Assembly: GCA_036768485.1 (NCBI GenBank)
Contig: JAVLUZ010000142.1
Location: forward strand, 2,975,848 to 3,039,847
DNA length: 64,000 nucleotides
Source: Mermis nigrescens
Lineage: Eukaryota; Nematoda; Enoplea; Mermithida; Mermithidae
Reading direction: 5' to 3'
The position numbers were made by a program, and so were the translations under genes. The notes beneath the pieces were generated by a model, which saw only the letters and a program-made list of their open reading frames with translations, did no database searches and was not told where the DNA came from. This document shows, in pieces, positions 11,853-23,693 of the stretch (its first letter is position 1; each line of letters begins with the position of its first letter).

Positions 11853-12510
11853 GACTATAGTTAAAAAAATCAACTTATGAAAAAGTCATTGAAACCCGAT
11901 TCACTAGTATCCTACAGTCCGTTTCATTTAACTATGAGGTTTTTGAAAAAGTTTAAAACGACTACAAAAGCGCTTCTAACTAATATGGTAAATATGATGT
12001 TCTACAGTACACCGAGTGCGGAGACGTATGCTATTGTTGAATCGCATTAGTGCATCAGAATTTTAAATCACTGTTGTAGCCTGATTCTTGCGAAAAAATT
12101 TCAAAAAGAAAACCGCAAAGTTAAATGAAACAGACTAAGGTAGAAAAACGGAGCTCGTAGAGAAGTTGTTGCAATCCAATTCACTAGTATATTTTAGTCT
12201 ATTCCATTCAAAACGGCCCGTTTTCGCTAAATTCTCATTACTGTATCATTTTTTCACTACACAAATCACTTCATCAGCTATGCTCTTGCAGCGATTGGTT
12301 GCTTCAAACTCTTCTTGTTGATGTTCAACGTGCTTTGCTTGTGGCGCAACAAACGAACTGCCGCAACAACCTAAAGCGTGAAATATTCTGTTAAAGTAAT
12401 AAGACGTTATGCAAAAATGGGCCGTTTGGAATGGAACAGACTATAGAGAAAAATTGAACTCGTTAAAAAGTCATTGCAACGCTAAGTCGTTGGTGCACCC
12501 CAGACGGTAG
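11853..12510 (+). repeat. Tandem alternation of two inverted-repeat MITEs and a shared spacer
   Basis: Two elements with inverted ends alternate with copies of one spacer. Element 1 (about 11914-12137) starts CAGTCCGTTTCATTTAACT and ends AGTTAAATGAAACAGACTA. Element 2 (about 12197-12445) starts TAGTCTATTCCATTC and ends GAATGGAACAGACTA. The three spacers (after 11853, after 12137, after 12445) share AAAAAGTCATTGCAA-like and CCGATTCACTAGTAT-like sequence. Ends of the type TA-GTCTGTTYCATT suggest Tc1/mariner-type MITEs with TA targets, but the repeated spacer suggests the whole unit was also duplicated. Related copies lie at 20196-20397 and, diverged, 20899-21080. Confidence 0.65.
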
Positions 12511-14136
12511 GTACCACAAAAAATAATTTCTAATTGCATGCTATTGTAACCAAATTGAGGAGTTCGTTAAGCTATGCATCTATAGTCAGTTTTACAAAGC
12601 TTACCAATATGTCCTATAATTACCTACATAAATAGTTCGCTTTTTTGTGTGTACGAATGTGATCACGTCGCAATCCGTTATCTTTTGATAATTCGAAGTT
12701 TAAATGCTCAAATGTCTGGAAAAACAGTTTACATTATATATGTGTAATAATTCATTATCCTCTAGCTTATCTACCGGGTGGTTGATTCGTGCCGGCTGGG
12801 CGTCCATTCAGCAACACATTTGATTATTCTTCAAGGCAGCGCGGTTGTATCCGCTGACCGAAGTGTAACCGACAAAGGGTCCGTTGATTGCGTGCTCGGC
12901 TACAAAGTATATCCTGTTTTCTCGATGAATTTCATGACTGTTGCTTATCCGTAGAGCATAAAAAATTGCAAGCAGCAAACAGTTTTGGTTTCTACAAAAG
13001 TTGGTCGATCAGCTCAGCTAGGCATGTTTATTATAAACTTTATTACGTAAACGAGAAATTGCTTACCTAACGAAGGCCTTATTTTCAATTGAAGTTTTCA
13101 GACATCGCATTTCTTTCTAGTTTTGGGGGTTTTGTTTGATGTTGTATAAGCGCATATTTCGTAATACTAACGCTAAAGTCAATCTGTAAGCGCCATAACT
13201 ATCGAATTCAACAAGCATTTGAAACAGTGGAGAATCTAAGATTTCCTGGCGGGGAGGGATGGTAGTCTTAATTTTGCGCACCATAAAAGACGAATGTAGT
13301 TCGAGAAATCCGTTCATTATGCGTGAAGTTTTCGATAATCATCATGGGTCAAAAAAATTAAGAAATTTGTCTGAAAGAAATTACGTCAAGAACTTCGCAC
13401 AAACCGACAAAAAACGCCGCCAAAGTAAATTACTCCCGTCCAGACATGCACAAGGGGTTTGGGGGTTAAGACCCTTCCAGAATAAAAAAATGAAAATTTT
13501 CTCGGTAAAATGAGATGAAGGCCAAAAACAGATGGAAATTGAAAATTTTCTTCAAAAGTGCTTCAAATTGACTAGAAACTGTGTAATGACCCAGTTTTAA
13601 AGCTAGCTTAACGCTTACACCAGTCTTTGAGGTTATTTAGGCCCAAAAAAGGTAAACTCTTGACCCCACCAGACCAGCTGATCCCCCCCGATCGGCCATG
13701 CTGTGCACCTATGCTCCCGTCTATGCTATAGATAAAAAATGCATGCGAGGGCATGAAAATATAGAATTTTTGCTACGCTTTTAGTCTTATTTACAAAGTT
13801 TCAATAACCTTTCTTAGAACGATAAAATGTTTGTTGTGTGCAAAAACTAGGTGATTTTCTGACGTAAAAATATTATTTTTAGAGTGCAACGAAAGTCTGA
13901 AATGGCATAATGTATGGGAAAATAAGACAGCTAGAATTATAAGAAAATACACATCCATTCTTTAGCACGGCCAACTATTATGGCCAGCATATTAGTTTAA
14001 CTGAAAAGTCACAAACTCCAGTGCATCATTGATTGATTTATTATCATCATCCCTACTTACGTATGATAAAAGCGGAAAGAACACATTTGAATCAAATGCA
14101 ATGTAAAAAATTTAAAAACTAAACGTTTTTTTCCAG
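12511..14136. other. No gene recognised
   Basis: AT-rich; short ORFs on both strands (12888-13070, 13117-13513) overlap each other and show no family resemblance. A pyrimidine- and purine-rich repeat edge lies near 13670-13700. If the small gene at 14151 has 5' exons they should be here, but I could not place them. Confidence 0.4.
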
Positions 14137-14150
14137 ATCAGAAATCTACA

Positions 14151-14375
14151 ATGCTGCAGTACATAATTATTGGATATGTTCTCTGGCGCATCTATAAGTT
14201 GTCTGGACAACCCGATGTGGAGCCTAAAATAAGGTTCAATCGTGATGGAACGTCCGTTATCACTGAGCCAATGGCTGCTGCTCCTGCGCCACCAGCTGCA
14301 CCTGTGGCACCGGCTGCTCCTGTGGCACCGGCAGACCCTGTAGCTCAAGCTCCGGCGAATCCAGTGGCACCTTGA
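14151..14375 (+). CDS. Small Ala/Pro-rich protein with N-terminal membrane segment, probable terminal exon
   Basis: A 74-codon ORF begins MLQYIIIGYVLWRIYKLSG, a short hydrophobic segment followed by a positive charge, which fits a single membrane anchor. A polar region follows, then a tail of Ala-Pro-Val repeats (APAAPVAP units) to the stop at 14373-14375. The ATG is 15 bases after a strong acceptor (pyrimidine run then CAG, exon starting at 14137), so the 5' untranslated part likely starts in another exon. AATAAA follows at 14517. Acceptor, ORF and signal in the right order support a real small gene. I do not recognise the family, and repeat-rich codons could also give a chance ORF. Confidence 0.55.
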   Translation: MLQYIIIGYVLWRIYKLSGQPDVEPKIRFNRDGTSVITEPMAAAPAPPAAPVAPAAPVAPADPVAQAPANPVAP

Positions 14376-14516
14376 ACGACATTGCATAAGAAAAGATCTA
14401 TTTCACAATCGAAAATTGATAATTATCTAATTTCTACTAAAATTCTAGCGCTGTTATGTGCATAGTAGTTACCTACTAATAGCGAAAAGTAAATGTTGCT
14501 TATATCATGTTTCAGT

Positions 14517-14522
14517 AATAAA
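14517..14522 (+). promoter_or_regulatory. Polyadenylation signal of the small gene
   Basis: AATAAA about 140 bases after the stop codon at 14375, on the same strand. Confidence 0.5.
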
Positions 14523-14556
14523 AGTTTGTAATAGCAACCTTCCATGTATCTATTAT

Positions 14557-15336
14557 GGCCCGAATGACAGAACGTGGGTTAAACGTAACCTTAGGTTAAA
14601 ACTCGAGTAAACTCCAGCAAAAATCTTGAGTTAAACTCCTTTTGGTATGACAGAAAGCGGGTTAAATCAAGTGTGGATTAAAAATGGTCGATTTAACCCG
14701 AGTTTTCTAACCCTGCTCCTAGCAGGGTTAAATATTGGGTTGTCTATCTTATTGCATTACTGGCCATGCATGTTTTGATTCTGCTGAGAACAAAAAATTA
14801 ATCAGAGCTCTTTCAAACATAGAGAAAATATAGAAACCAGTACCTACGCTATTGGTCAAAACAAACATATTTTACAAAAGGCGGACTCACATCGATTAGA
14901 TGCTGATTCAGATTGAGGGACTTCGTGTTTTATATTTAATTATTTTCTTTATTTTATGGCTTCACTAATTAAATTTATCAATTTGGCCGATTTTAATTTT
15001 CTTATTTATTTCGCATACGCAATGGTTGACGAATTAGTTACAGCATTACTGCATACTACATAAAATGGCCATTAAACGGTTCGCTTAGCAGTACCTGTAT
15101 CATTTCGGCAGTTCAAATGAACATTTACTGCCGTTATACATGTTCAGCATTGCAAAATAAGCATCAACCTCGGCTTACAGTAATAAAAAGTCGGGTTACC
15201 CTGCTTTAACCCTGGGTTAGCTCACCCGAGTTTAACCCACCTTCTGTCATACGGGTTAAATTTAACCGTGGGTTAGCTAACCCGAGGATTCGTGTTAACC
15301 TTGAGTTAAACTAACCCACTTTCTGTCATTCGGGCC
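14557..15336 (+). mobile_element. Inverted-repeat element with GGGTTAAAC-type subterminal repeats
   Basis: Starts GGCCCGAATGACAGAACGTG and ends with the inverted form CTTTCTGTCATTCGGGCC, giving 780 bp. Inside both ends are several GGGTTAAA or TTTAACCC units, and the TGACAGAA phrase recurs near 14648. The middle is AT-rich and non-coding. The flanks show no convincing target duplication (TATTAT and TAAGGA), so its class is open. Confidence 0.65.
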
Positions 15337-15912
15337 TAAGGAGAAAATTAATTACGTACAATTGAACATAAGTTATTTAGGTAAATATATCAATTTTACT
15401 CAAGCACATTAATTTAAGCACTTGATTAAAGTTGGATAAACGCTGGTTCTCAGTGTCAAAATGCGGCGGAATGTCACAATAATAGCTGTTTTGATCTTTG
15501 TTGAATTTATTGAACGGCTTTTGAATAAATAAAGGGGCTACTGGAAAACGTGGATAATCAGTGATAACACACACACAACGCATGGACTTGGGGGTCTGGA
15601 TTCCCATAATCCGGCGGACCCCCCAAATCGATAGACATCCCTTGAATTTTTGGTTACATATATTTTTTTAGCAAATTTCTTCCCGGACCTCCCAGAATTT
15701 AGCTGCTGCCCATATATGGTGACACAGATTGTTACTTTTTCAGAGGTACAATAGGCTCACTTCGGAAGCATCCCTTTTCCAAGCTTTTGACCAGACGAAA
15801 GAGCCGAAACTTGGGTACGAAAATTGTCTAACTATGTACATTTCGAAGCAATAAAAAAGTACATGACGGGAGATTCGGTAGGATTTAAATTGACGGGGAT
15901 CCGGTGGACCGC

Positions 15913-16330
15913 CATAGGTAGGCAGCACCAAAATTCTGGGGATTACAAGATTTTTTAAAGGTAAAAAAATGGGCTTAAAAATGGTGGTATGCACACCTGG
16001 GCGTGGCGGGTATGCACCCCCCCCAGAAACCAAAATACCCCCCCCCCAATATCAAAATACCCCCAGAATTCAATTTTTGAAGTTTTTTTGTTTTTTTCGC
16101 AATTTTTTGATGCCAATGGATAGTGCTTGATGAGAAACGTCGAAAAATGGTGTTTTTTCGTCATACCACAATTTTTAAGGCCATTTTTTGACCTTCAAAA
16201 ATCTTGCACCCCCAGAATTTTCTTGCTGCCCACATATGGTGGTATGGCAAAAAACACCTGGCATCAAAAAATTGCGAGAAAAAACGCCTTCTGGGGGGTT
16301 GGCATACCCCCACCCCCACGCCCATGTGTG
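15913..16330 (+). mobile_element. Family A MITE, interrupted by another family A copy
   Basis: This host copy consists of 15913-15991 and 16239-16330. It begins CATAGGTAGGCAGCACC and ends CGCCCATGTGTG. Flanks TGGACCGC (15905-15912) and CGGACCGC (16331-16338) match at seven of eight bases. The internal phrase AAAATGGTGGTATGGC is split exactly where the second copy entered. Confidence 0.8.
15992..16238 (-). mobile_element. Family A MITE inserted into a family A MITE
   Basis: A 247-bp reverse-oriented copy starts CACACCTGGGCGTGG and ends GCTGCCCACATATG. The 8-bp host sequence GTGGTATG is duplicated exactly on both sides (15984-15991 and 16239-16246). That fixes the family's ends as CAYAY-TGGGC and its duplication as 8 bp. 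Confidence 0.85.
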
Positions 16331-17006
16331 CGGACCGCCCATATTCTAAAAGATTTCAAGAATTTGATCGACCTGACACATATGCACATAAGTTTGGGCA
16401 TAAAGTTTAAGAATTTTTCGAAATTAAGCCAACGGATCACGATAATTATATATCAAATCAATGCTATAATCGCAATCTGTCGACTCATTGTCGGACATGG
16501 TTTTCAAAATTTATGCCCGAACTAGTGTGAAACGGACTATATCAGTTTTATGCTACAAAAACTTTAATTTAGCCGGCTAAACTGGACGGTCGGTGCTATG
16601 GTATGGTTGGTCAAAAAAATTTGAGTAATTCTAAATTTCTTTCAGATTCTATGGGAGGGACTAGCAGACCATACATGACACCAACTAAATTCTGGGGGAG
16701 TCTATGTTGTGTAAAACTGGCGAAAAATTTTAAAAAGTATTTCAAAAATTAAATTATGAGGTATACCGGATTTACCGGGGATTTACACCTCCCATGCCCA
16801 CGTACGGTCCAGCCCCCCGCCTACGTGTGGTTTAGACCACTACAAATTTGGCAGATCCAATTTGTGGAATGTTTCCTGCGAATTTTCACATATCACAGAC
16901 CCCCAAATTCAGCAGCTATCCATGTATGGTCACTCGCATTCAGGGTTGTCCTAGCCAGGTGGACAGTATCTTCGTCTTGCGCCATCCTTCTTCACACGCC
17001 AGTATT
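16331..17006. other. Repeat fragments, no gene
   Basis: Contains pieces resembling repeat edges seen elsewhere (CAGACCATACATGACACC and TTCTGGGGGAG near 16665-16705, CCATGTATGGTC near 16920). An ORF across this area is a reading of repeat sequence. Confidence 0.4.
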
Positions 17007-17014
17007 CTGTTACT

Positions 17015-17870
17015 GGTGTTGTAAAAGATAAGGATTTTTTGCAAGATAAAAGATAAAGATAAAGTTGAAATTTTAAAATCTAGAAGATAACAATAAACAT
17101 AAAGATAAAAAATTAAGAGAGATAAAGATAAAGATAATTTGCAAGATAAAGGAATCAAAAAGATAAATATAAAGATAAAGTGTACATATGTAAATATGGT
17201 CGTCTGGACCCAGCACAATGATGATTGTGAAGTGCGATAAACGATAGTGGGTGATGTAAAGCAGCCAACTGAATGCCCTAATTTTCACACCTGAGATCAA
17301 AGAGGTGATAGGCATTAAGCATACATAAATGTAGGTTTGGGGGTTTACCCGCGGTATCTGACTGACCCACGTACTACTATTACTGGCAGACCACTTCTTT
17401 CTTTTCACGAGCATCAAAACCCTGCTCTGTGCGCCTGTACAAAGTACACATATGTAGTCGTAACAGTTATTGATTTTTTCAAACTTCTCCATGTTTCCTA
17501 GGCTTGGACTTAGATTAACTTGGGTGCTAGTAGTAGTACTACCGCTTAGATCGGTATCACTCCCGCTTACTTAGGTTGATATACAGGCATTAGTTTGGGT
17601 CGCATGCCATAGGGTTTAAACAATCGTTTTTCTTTTCTTTTCTTGTATTACAATAAAACTTGAATGCGTCTAAATGTATTTCATGTCAAACCTGCATTAT
17701 CTTTTTTGCAAGATAAATTCCTATCAAAAAGATAAAGATAAAGATAGCCTGTGATTTTTCCAAAAGATAAAGATAAAGATAAAAAATCGTCAAGATAAAG
17801 ATAAAGATATCCTTATCTTTATCATTATCTTGCTAAAAGATAAAGATAAAGATATCTTTTACAACACTAT
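17015..17870 (+). mobile_element. hAT-type element with GATAAA repeats at both ends
   Basis: The left end GGTGTTGTAAAAGATA is inverted at the right as TATCTTTTACAACACTAT. A perfect 8-bp direct repeat CTGTTACT flanks it (17007-17014 and 17871-17878). Both ends carry arrays of AAAGATAAAGATA (about 17033-17180 and 17700-17850). The core includes a TTAGGCTTGG block shared with 10775-10870. (A/G)GTGTTGTAAAAG is a hAT-like terminus. No transposase ORF is present, so it is non-autonomous. Confidence 0.8.
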
Positions 17871-18057
17871 CTGTTACTATATTTTGTTTACTTTTTCGAT
17901 TTTTTCATCATTATGCTTAGAAAGATGTCACATCGTTAGAAACGTTAAAAAGCGATGATTTTGATGCGTATCCAATTTTTAAGCCTAAAAAAGACACTTT
18001 GAAATCTCACCCCAACCCAGAATTCCCACGCTGTGCACATCTGGTGACACTAAGAAC

Positions 18058-18305
18058 CATACGTGGGCAGCAAGAAAATTCTGGGGGGTCCAAGATTTTT
18101 CGAAGGTCAAAAAATGGCCTTAAAAATGGTGGTATGGCGATAAAAACACCATTTTTCGACGTTTCTCATCAAGCACTATCCATTGGCATCAAAAAATTGC
18201 GAAAAAACGAAAAAAATTTTCAAAAATTGAATTCTGGAAGGGGTCTTTTGATTTCTGGGGGGTCTTTTGGTTTCTGGGGGTCCAGACCCCCCACGCCCAT
18301 GTGTG
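18058..18305 (+). mobile_element. Family A MITE
   Basis: A 248-bp copy starts CATACGTGGGCAGC and ends CGCCCATGTGTG. Flanks CTAAGAAC and CTAACAAC match at seven of eight bases. ORFs in it are chance readings. Confidence 0.8.
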
Positions 18306-18532
18306 CTAACAACTGTTTCGCAATTCAGGGTCACCCCATTTGGGCTAATCTCCATGTCAATTTTGCGCAGGGAAAAGTAAAATCCGGAAACGGAAACAAT
18401 GGGTAAAAGCCGGAAACGGAAACGTACATAGTATATTTTTGTGCACACGGTCCCGTCGGGGTTTCTCCGCCCTGGAGGAGTCAAAGATGCCGCAATCGGA
18501 GTTCCCCAAGTAGGGCTTAGCATGGTGAACAC

Positions 18533-19048
18533 CATAGCTGGGCGGCACCAAAGCTCTGGGGGAGGGTGTAAGGTAAGATTTTTTCAAAGGTCACAAAATG
18601 GCCTTAAGAATGGTGATATGGCGAAAAAACACCATTGTTCAACGTTTCTCATCGTGATCTATCCACTGGCATAAAAAATTGCGAAAAAAACCAAAAAAAA
18701 ATTCAAAAATTGAATTCTGGGGGTATTTTGGTTTCTGGGGGTGCATACCATAGGCGGGCAGCAGCAGCACCGATATCCTGGGGGGGGGTGAAAAAATCTT
18801 CAAAAATTAAAAATGGTCTTAAAAGTGGTCGTATGGCGAAGAAACACCATTTTTCGACGTTTCTCATCAAGCACTATCCAATGGCATCAAAAAATCGCTA
18901 AAAAAGCAAAAAAAAATTTCAAAGTTTGAATTCTGGGGGGGTATTTTGATTTCTGGGGGGGGTATTTCAACTTCTGAGGGGTGAGGGTGCATACCCCCTC
19001 GCGCCCATGTGTGGTGCATACCCCCAAACCCTTCCACGCCCAGGTATG
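18533..19048 (+). mobile_element. Family A MITE inside a satellite unit, itself interrupted
   Basis: Host copy made of 18533-18748 and 19022-19048, beginning CATAGCTGGGCGGC and ending CGCCCAGGTATG. Flanks GTGAACAC (18525-18532) and ATGAACAC (19049-19056) match at seven of eight. They are satellite sequence: an uninterrupted unit reads GGGTGAACACCCCAACC. Confidence 0.8.
18749..19013 (+). mobile_element. Family A MITE nested in the 18533-19048 copy
   Basis: A 265-bp copy starts CATAGGCGGGCAGC and ends CGCCCATGTGTG. A perfect 8-bp duplication GTGCATAC lies at 18741-18748 and 19014-19021. The duplicated bases come from the host MITE (its GGGGTGCATACCCCC segment), so the order of events is satellite, then host copy, then this copy. 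Confidence 0.85.
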
Positions 19049-20195
19049 ATGAACACCCCCAACCCCGTTTCTGACAAAATTTTTCTCTTTGAAGAGGCGT
19101 TTAGGGGCTCAGAAACGGTGTACCCCATTATTCACATGTGAAGCTGACGCCGGTTCCATCGGGGTTTCTCCGCTCTAGGGTTAGTCCAAAGTGCCGGAAC
19201 CGGCTTCCCAAGTAGGGCTTATCAGGGTGAATACCCCAACCCCGTTACCGGCAAAATTTGTCCCACTGAATGAGGGTTTAGGGGCTCGGAAACGGGTCCT
19301 CCAAGTAGGGCCCATCATAGTGAACGCCCCTAACCCCGTTTCCGGCAAAATTCTTCTCACTGGAGGGGCGTTAAGGGGCTCGAAAACGGGGTAACCCATT
19401 ATTCATATGTGAAGCTGAACCCGGTTCCGTAGGTTTTTACGCCCTGAGGGTAGTCCAAAGTTCCGGAACCGGGGTTCCCTAAGTAGGGCTCATTAGGAAG
19501 AACAAAATCAACACCGTTTCTGGCAAAATTTTGCTCACTGAAGGGGCGCTTAGGGTACTTCGGAAACGGGGTACCCCATCATTCATACGTGAAGCTGACC
19601 CCGGTTCCATCGGGGTTTCTCCGCCCTGGAGGTAGTTCAAAGAGCCGGAACCGGAGTTCATCAAGTAGGACCCATGAGGTTGAATACCTTCAACCCCGTT
19701 TGCCGTAACCGGGGTTTCCCCAAATAGGGCAGATCCGGGTAAACACCCGCAAACTCATTTCCGGCACTTTGGACTATCCCCAGGGCTACGAAATCGGGGT
19801 CAGCTTCACATATGAATAATGGGGTACCCCGTTTCCGAGCCCCTAAACACCCCTTCAGTGGGTGAAATTTTGCCGGAAACGGGCTTGAGTGTTCACCCTG
19901 ATGGGCTCTACTTGGGGAACCCCGGTTCTGGGTGTTTGGACTACCCCTAGGGCAGAGAAACCCCCGACGAAACCGGGGTCAGCTTCACTATGAATAATGG
20001 AATACCCCGTTTAAACCCCTCCTTCAGTGGATAAAATTTTGCCGGAAACGGGGTTGGGGTGTTTACCCTAATAGGCCCTTCTTGGGGACCCCGGTTCCGG
20101 CACTGTGGACTTCCACCAGGGCGGAGAAACCCCGACGAAACCGAGGTCAGCTTCACATATAGATAACGGGGTACCCCGTTTCCGAGCCCCTCCCT

Positions 20196-20397
20196 TTCAT
20201 TTAACTTTGAGGTTTTTGAAAGTTTAAAATGGTTTAAACTAACAGTATAGTTGTGATATTCTACAGTATATCGACTTATGGTGAGTCGCTTGCTATTGCC
20301 AAACCGCCTCACTGCATCAAAAGTTTAAACCACTTTTGTAACCTGATTCATGCAGATTAAATTCAAAAGAAAACCGCAAAGTTACATGAAACAGACT
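20196..20397 (+). mobile_element. Mariner-like MITE copy (TTTCATTTAACT ends)
   Basis: Starts TTTCATTTAACTTTGAGG and ends AAGTTACATGAAACAGACTA, matching the 11914-12137 element over its length (shared inner phrases ATTCTACAGTAT, CTGCATCAAAAGTTTAAA). The first bases of the left end merge with the satellite edge. Diverged relatives follow near 20540-20760 and 20899-21080. Confidence 0.6.
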
Positions 20398-21099
20398 ATC
20401 ATTTCATCAGACCTTTATTCAATAAAACTTTTTTTGTACTGAAAGTTATTAAATAGCGTACACACATACCTATGTGCATATACTGGACCTAATCGATAGT
20501 GAATACTGGTAGCTGAAATTTCTGTTTCTATTTCACGAAACTGTGCATAAAAATCAATCTTCAGCAATCAAGCGGGCAGCTACAAAAAAGGTTTCTAGGC
20601 AGCTTACTGTAATAGAATTTCGTATAGTAAAACTTCATGTGCTTATCATTTACTATGCAAAGTATCATGATTGCTGCTTCAGTTTAAACTGCTTTTGTAA
20701 TCGATTTACATCGACTAAAGAATTGTAATTCATGCACAAGGTTCAATGAGATAGACTATAACTCTTGAGCTTTACAACCAGCTGATCTGAAGTGATACTA
20801 AGGGTTGATTGAAAACAGAGAAGAAACGGTGCGCATGAAATAGTGGAATAGACGACTTTCGGACTAAATTAGTGCGCAAGATAAAAGACAAGCTATAGTC
20901 CGATCATTTAAGTTCGAGATTTCTTGAAAAAAGTTCCTACACGTGCATTAAACTATAGCTATACACTATACATATCGAGCAATAGGAGGCCATTCGCCAA
21001 AGCCGCATTACTGCATAAAAATTTTGAACAAGTTTTGTAGCCTAATTTTCTTTATCAGAAGAGCTGGAGAGCATTGAAGTTTGTACATCATATTCGAGT

Positions 21100-23640
21100 T
21101 CAGTCAATTGTTACAGCGACTAGGTAGGTACCTGAAAGATAAACGTATCAGTTTAGACGAATTTAATTTAATCGCAAATCGAAGAACTAAATCAACATTT
21201 TGACAGAAGCAATCGATACAAAATAATGAAAAAGAATTAAAAGTGTACAAAAGATAAAAGTGAATTCGGAGAACGTCATTTTGTCTTATTTATTGTGCTA
21301 GAGAGGCCGATGGATTTGCAAGGTACTGGAAGAGAAAGTTGTTATAATCCACAACACATTCAGAAAAACTGGCGAGGCTATTGAAATATTAGAAAAAATT
21401 GAACTATTTTCAAATGCACTTGAAAACTTTACAAAATGAGAAACTGCCCAAATAATGACAAAATTGTTGTCCCTGGGAGAAGAGTGCATTGTGAAGTGCC
21501 CTGAGGTTCAAACACGAAACGAACGAATCAAAAATCATATAAGAGTACTACCTACCAATCTATGTACATGATAACGTAGTAACGATAAAATAATTAGGCG
21601 TCGGCCAACTTAAATGAAGTACAGCAATGCATTTATCGAATATCAATCACAGAGTAACTTATCAGACGCTTCTAGCCAACTGGATTATCTTTACCTTTGA
21701 GTAAAGACCACCTTATTTGAAAAATGATATGAATTGACCGTTTGATGCTTTATCATGCGGAATACAAGGAAACACATAAGAATTGCTGTCAGTTAAATCA
21801 TCTAGCGTCATAAATTTTGTAGATCAACCAGTCGAGGAAAACGTAAAAAGCTCAATTACATTTAGTTATTTTTAAAAAACTAAATTCTTCAGCGGAGGAG
21901 TCTTCAAGGCCAAACGTTTAATCGGCAGACCATAGTAAATGTAAATGTGAAGCATTACGTCTCATGGCAGAGTTCAGCATAGTTTTTTATGCAATCGGGT
22001 TTGAAAAGGCGAAAGCTCCAAATTTTATGAGGGAACCTCTGTCGTGAGCTTCAATATGATAAACAGCTGCATCTAGCCAAAAGGTGGTAGCGTTCTACTC
22101 CGAATCGGTAAATTTTCACACAATTTGTCTTTAAAAACATTGAATTGAAAAGGCTAGTTTGGCGATTCGAAAAGTCAGAATGACATTTTCCGTGCCTGTT
22201 CATTTTCTAAATAGTTAAATTGTTACGTTTAATTTAGTTAGTTAAAAAGCTTGCAAAATTTGACGTGAAAATGGTAAAAATATCGAAAATTATACGTAAG
22301 CTCTCTGCCTTTTATTCATATATTTCGGTATCTTTTCTGTAAGGGTACGAGAATTGCCGTCTTAAGAAAAAGTATAAGTTAAGATTCAAAAATGCACTTT
22401 ACATACGTAACTGAACGCATGAACTACATTATAGTGCACTACGATTCACTACAAAACATCAGGTTAAGGTAAGTAAGTACTATTATATAGGATATGGCGA
22501 AGGCAAATATTTTATGCATTCATCACGCGAGCGATCATAGTAGCTAGAGAGCTTCTCGTGTGCAAACTTTAGGCAATCAGTTGGCTCGCCATGCACCAGG
22601 TCAAAAAAAATTATAGATACTTTTACGTCTTTGTTTATGTACAAAGAAAATAAGTACAAAAATTATTTTTCGCCCATTCAATAACGTGCGAAAACCTAAA
22701 AAATAAAGCAACTTCTATTTAGTGTGAAACATTGCAACTTTCCAGCACAAATGACACGTATCGTACTCAAATATCATGGAACGCCTAGAAATACAACTCA
22801 GGTTTTATAAAGAAACAAAAAACTGCCGCTTATTCTTTTTAATTTTTTTATATTTATTATTTCTAAATTTATTTACTTCAAAATAGAATTGCAAGCCGGT
22901 TCTACGAGTTGCTTCAGGGAATTTCAATCTATCAGTCAAAATTAGATAGAAACTTGGCATTCATATCTCGATTGCAAAATAATGTTTAAGACTGCAGATT
23001 TCAGAAAATAGAACAAAGCTTCCGTTGTCCTAACACAGGATTTCTAATTTTCAACACCTTAAACTTATAACGCCCACCTATTAATAGATCACGATGATTA
23101 AATTGTCGAACTCTTCTAGAAGGCGTGCTTCATATTCAGTTAAGAAGGCAGAAGCACAACTGATTGAGAAACGTCTGTTCTTGAACAATTTTTTCAGTAT
23201 TACGTGGAATAAATATATCGCCTGGCGAAGTCTTTTTAACAGAACTTCGGCTTCTATAGCAATGTTACAAAAACAGAAACAATTACGAAAATAGATCAAA
23301 GCAGCGCCCACCAAACATGGGCAACAGCCAAATTCTGCGGGGTCCGATGGGGCAGAATTCCCAAAAATGAGTGGGGCATATCGAGTTTGGGGATTGAATT
23401 CCGCCGAATTCTAGGGGGTGGGGTCCAAACCATACATGGGCAGCAAGCAAGTAAATTCTAGAGGGTCCGATGGGGCCAAATTGCCAAAAGCACCGAAATT
23501 CAATTCTGTGGGGTCCAACGATTTTTGGGGGAGGTCTTTCAGATTCTGGAGGCAGGTATGTAGCTGGCCGTCCTATTTTGGGGGGACCAACACCAATTTT
23601 GGGGGGACTAAGCCCAAAAAATGCCAAAAATAGCACAAAA
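21100..23640. other. Intergenic, no supported gene
   Basis: AT-rich. Overlapping ORFs on opposite strands at 23081-23314 (the plus one of 66 aa is basic and glutamine-rich) have no recognised family, splice context or conserved motif. Repeat edges with CTGGGGGG tracts begin near 23300. Confidence 0.4.
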
Positions 23641-23693
23641 TAACGTTTAAAAAGTCATATTTTTCCGATTTTTCTGAATTTCAGGGGTCCGAC

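Larger units (their letters stand above)
18445..20195. repeat. Satellite of about 180-bp units that reverses direction
   Basis: Units contain CCCGTTTCCGGCAAAATT, a GGGGCTCGGAAACGGGGTAC phrase, ATTATTCATATGTGAAGCTG and CGGGGTTTCTCCGCCC. The ATTATTCA-GTGAAGCTG landmark recurs near 19128, 19396 and 19577 in one direction. Its complement (CAGCTTCACATATGAATAAT) recurs near 19800, 19978 and 20147. The array switches direction between about 19700 and 19760, forming a large palindrome. It extends left to about 18445, where family A elements (18533-19048) interrupt a unit. It is much richer in G+C than its surroundings. Confidence 0.75.

Noticed and set aside
14580..15330. GGGTTA/TTAACCC repeats as an internal telomere track
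   Set aside because: Units are degenerate GGGTTAAAC, lie inside an inverted-repeat element and do not form TTAGGG or TTAGG arrays.
23081..23314. Opposing 66- and 77-aa ORFs
   Set aside because: Mutually overlapping on opposite strands, with no family signal or gene context.
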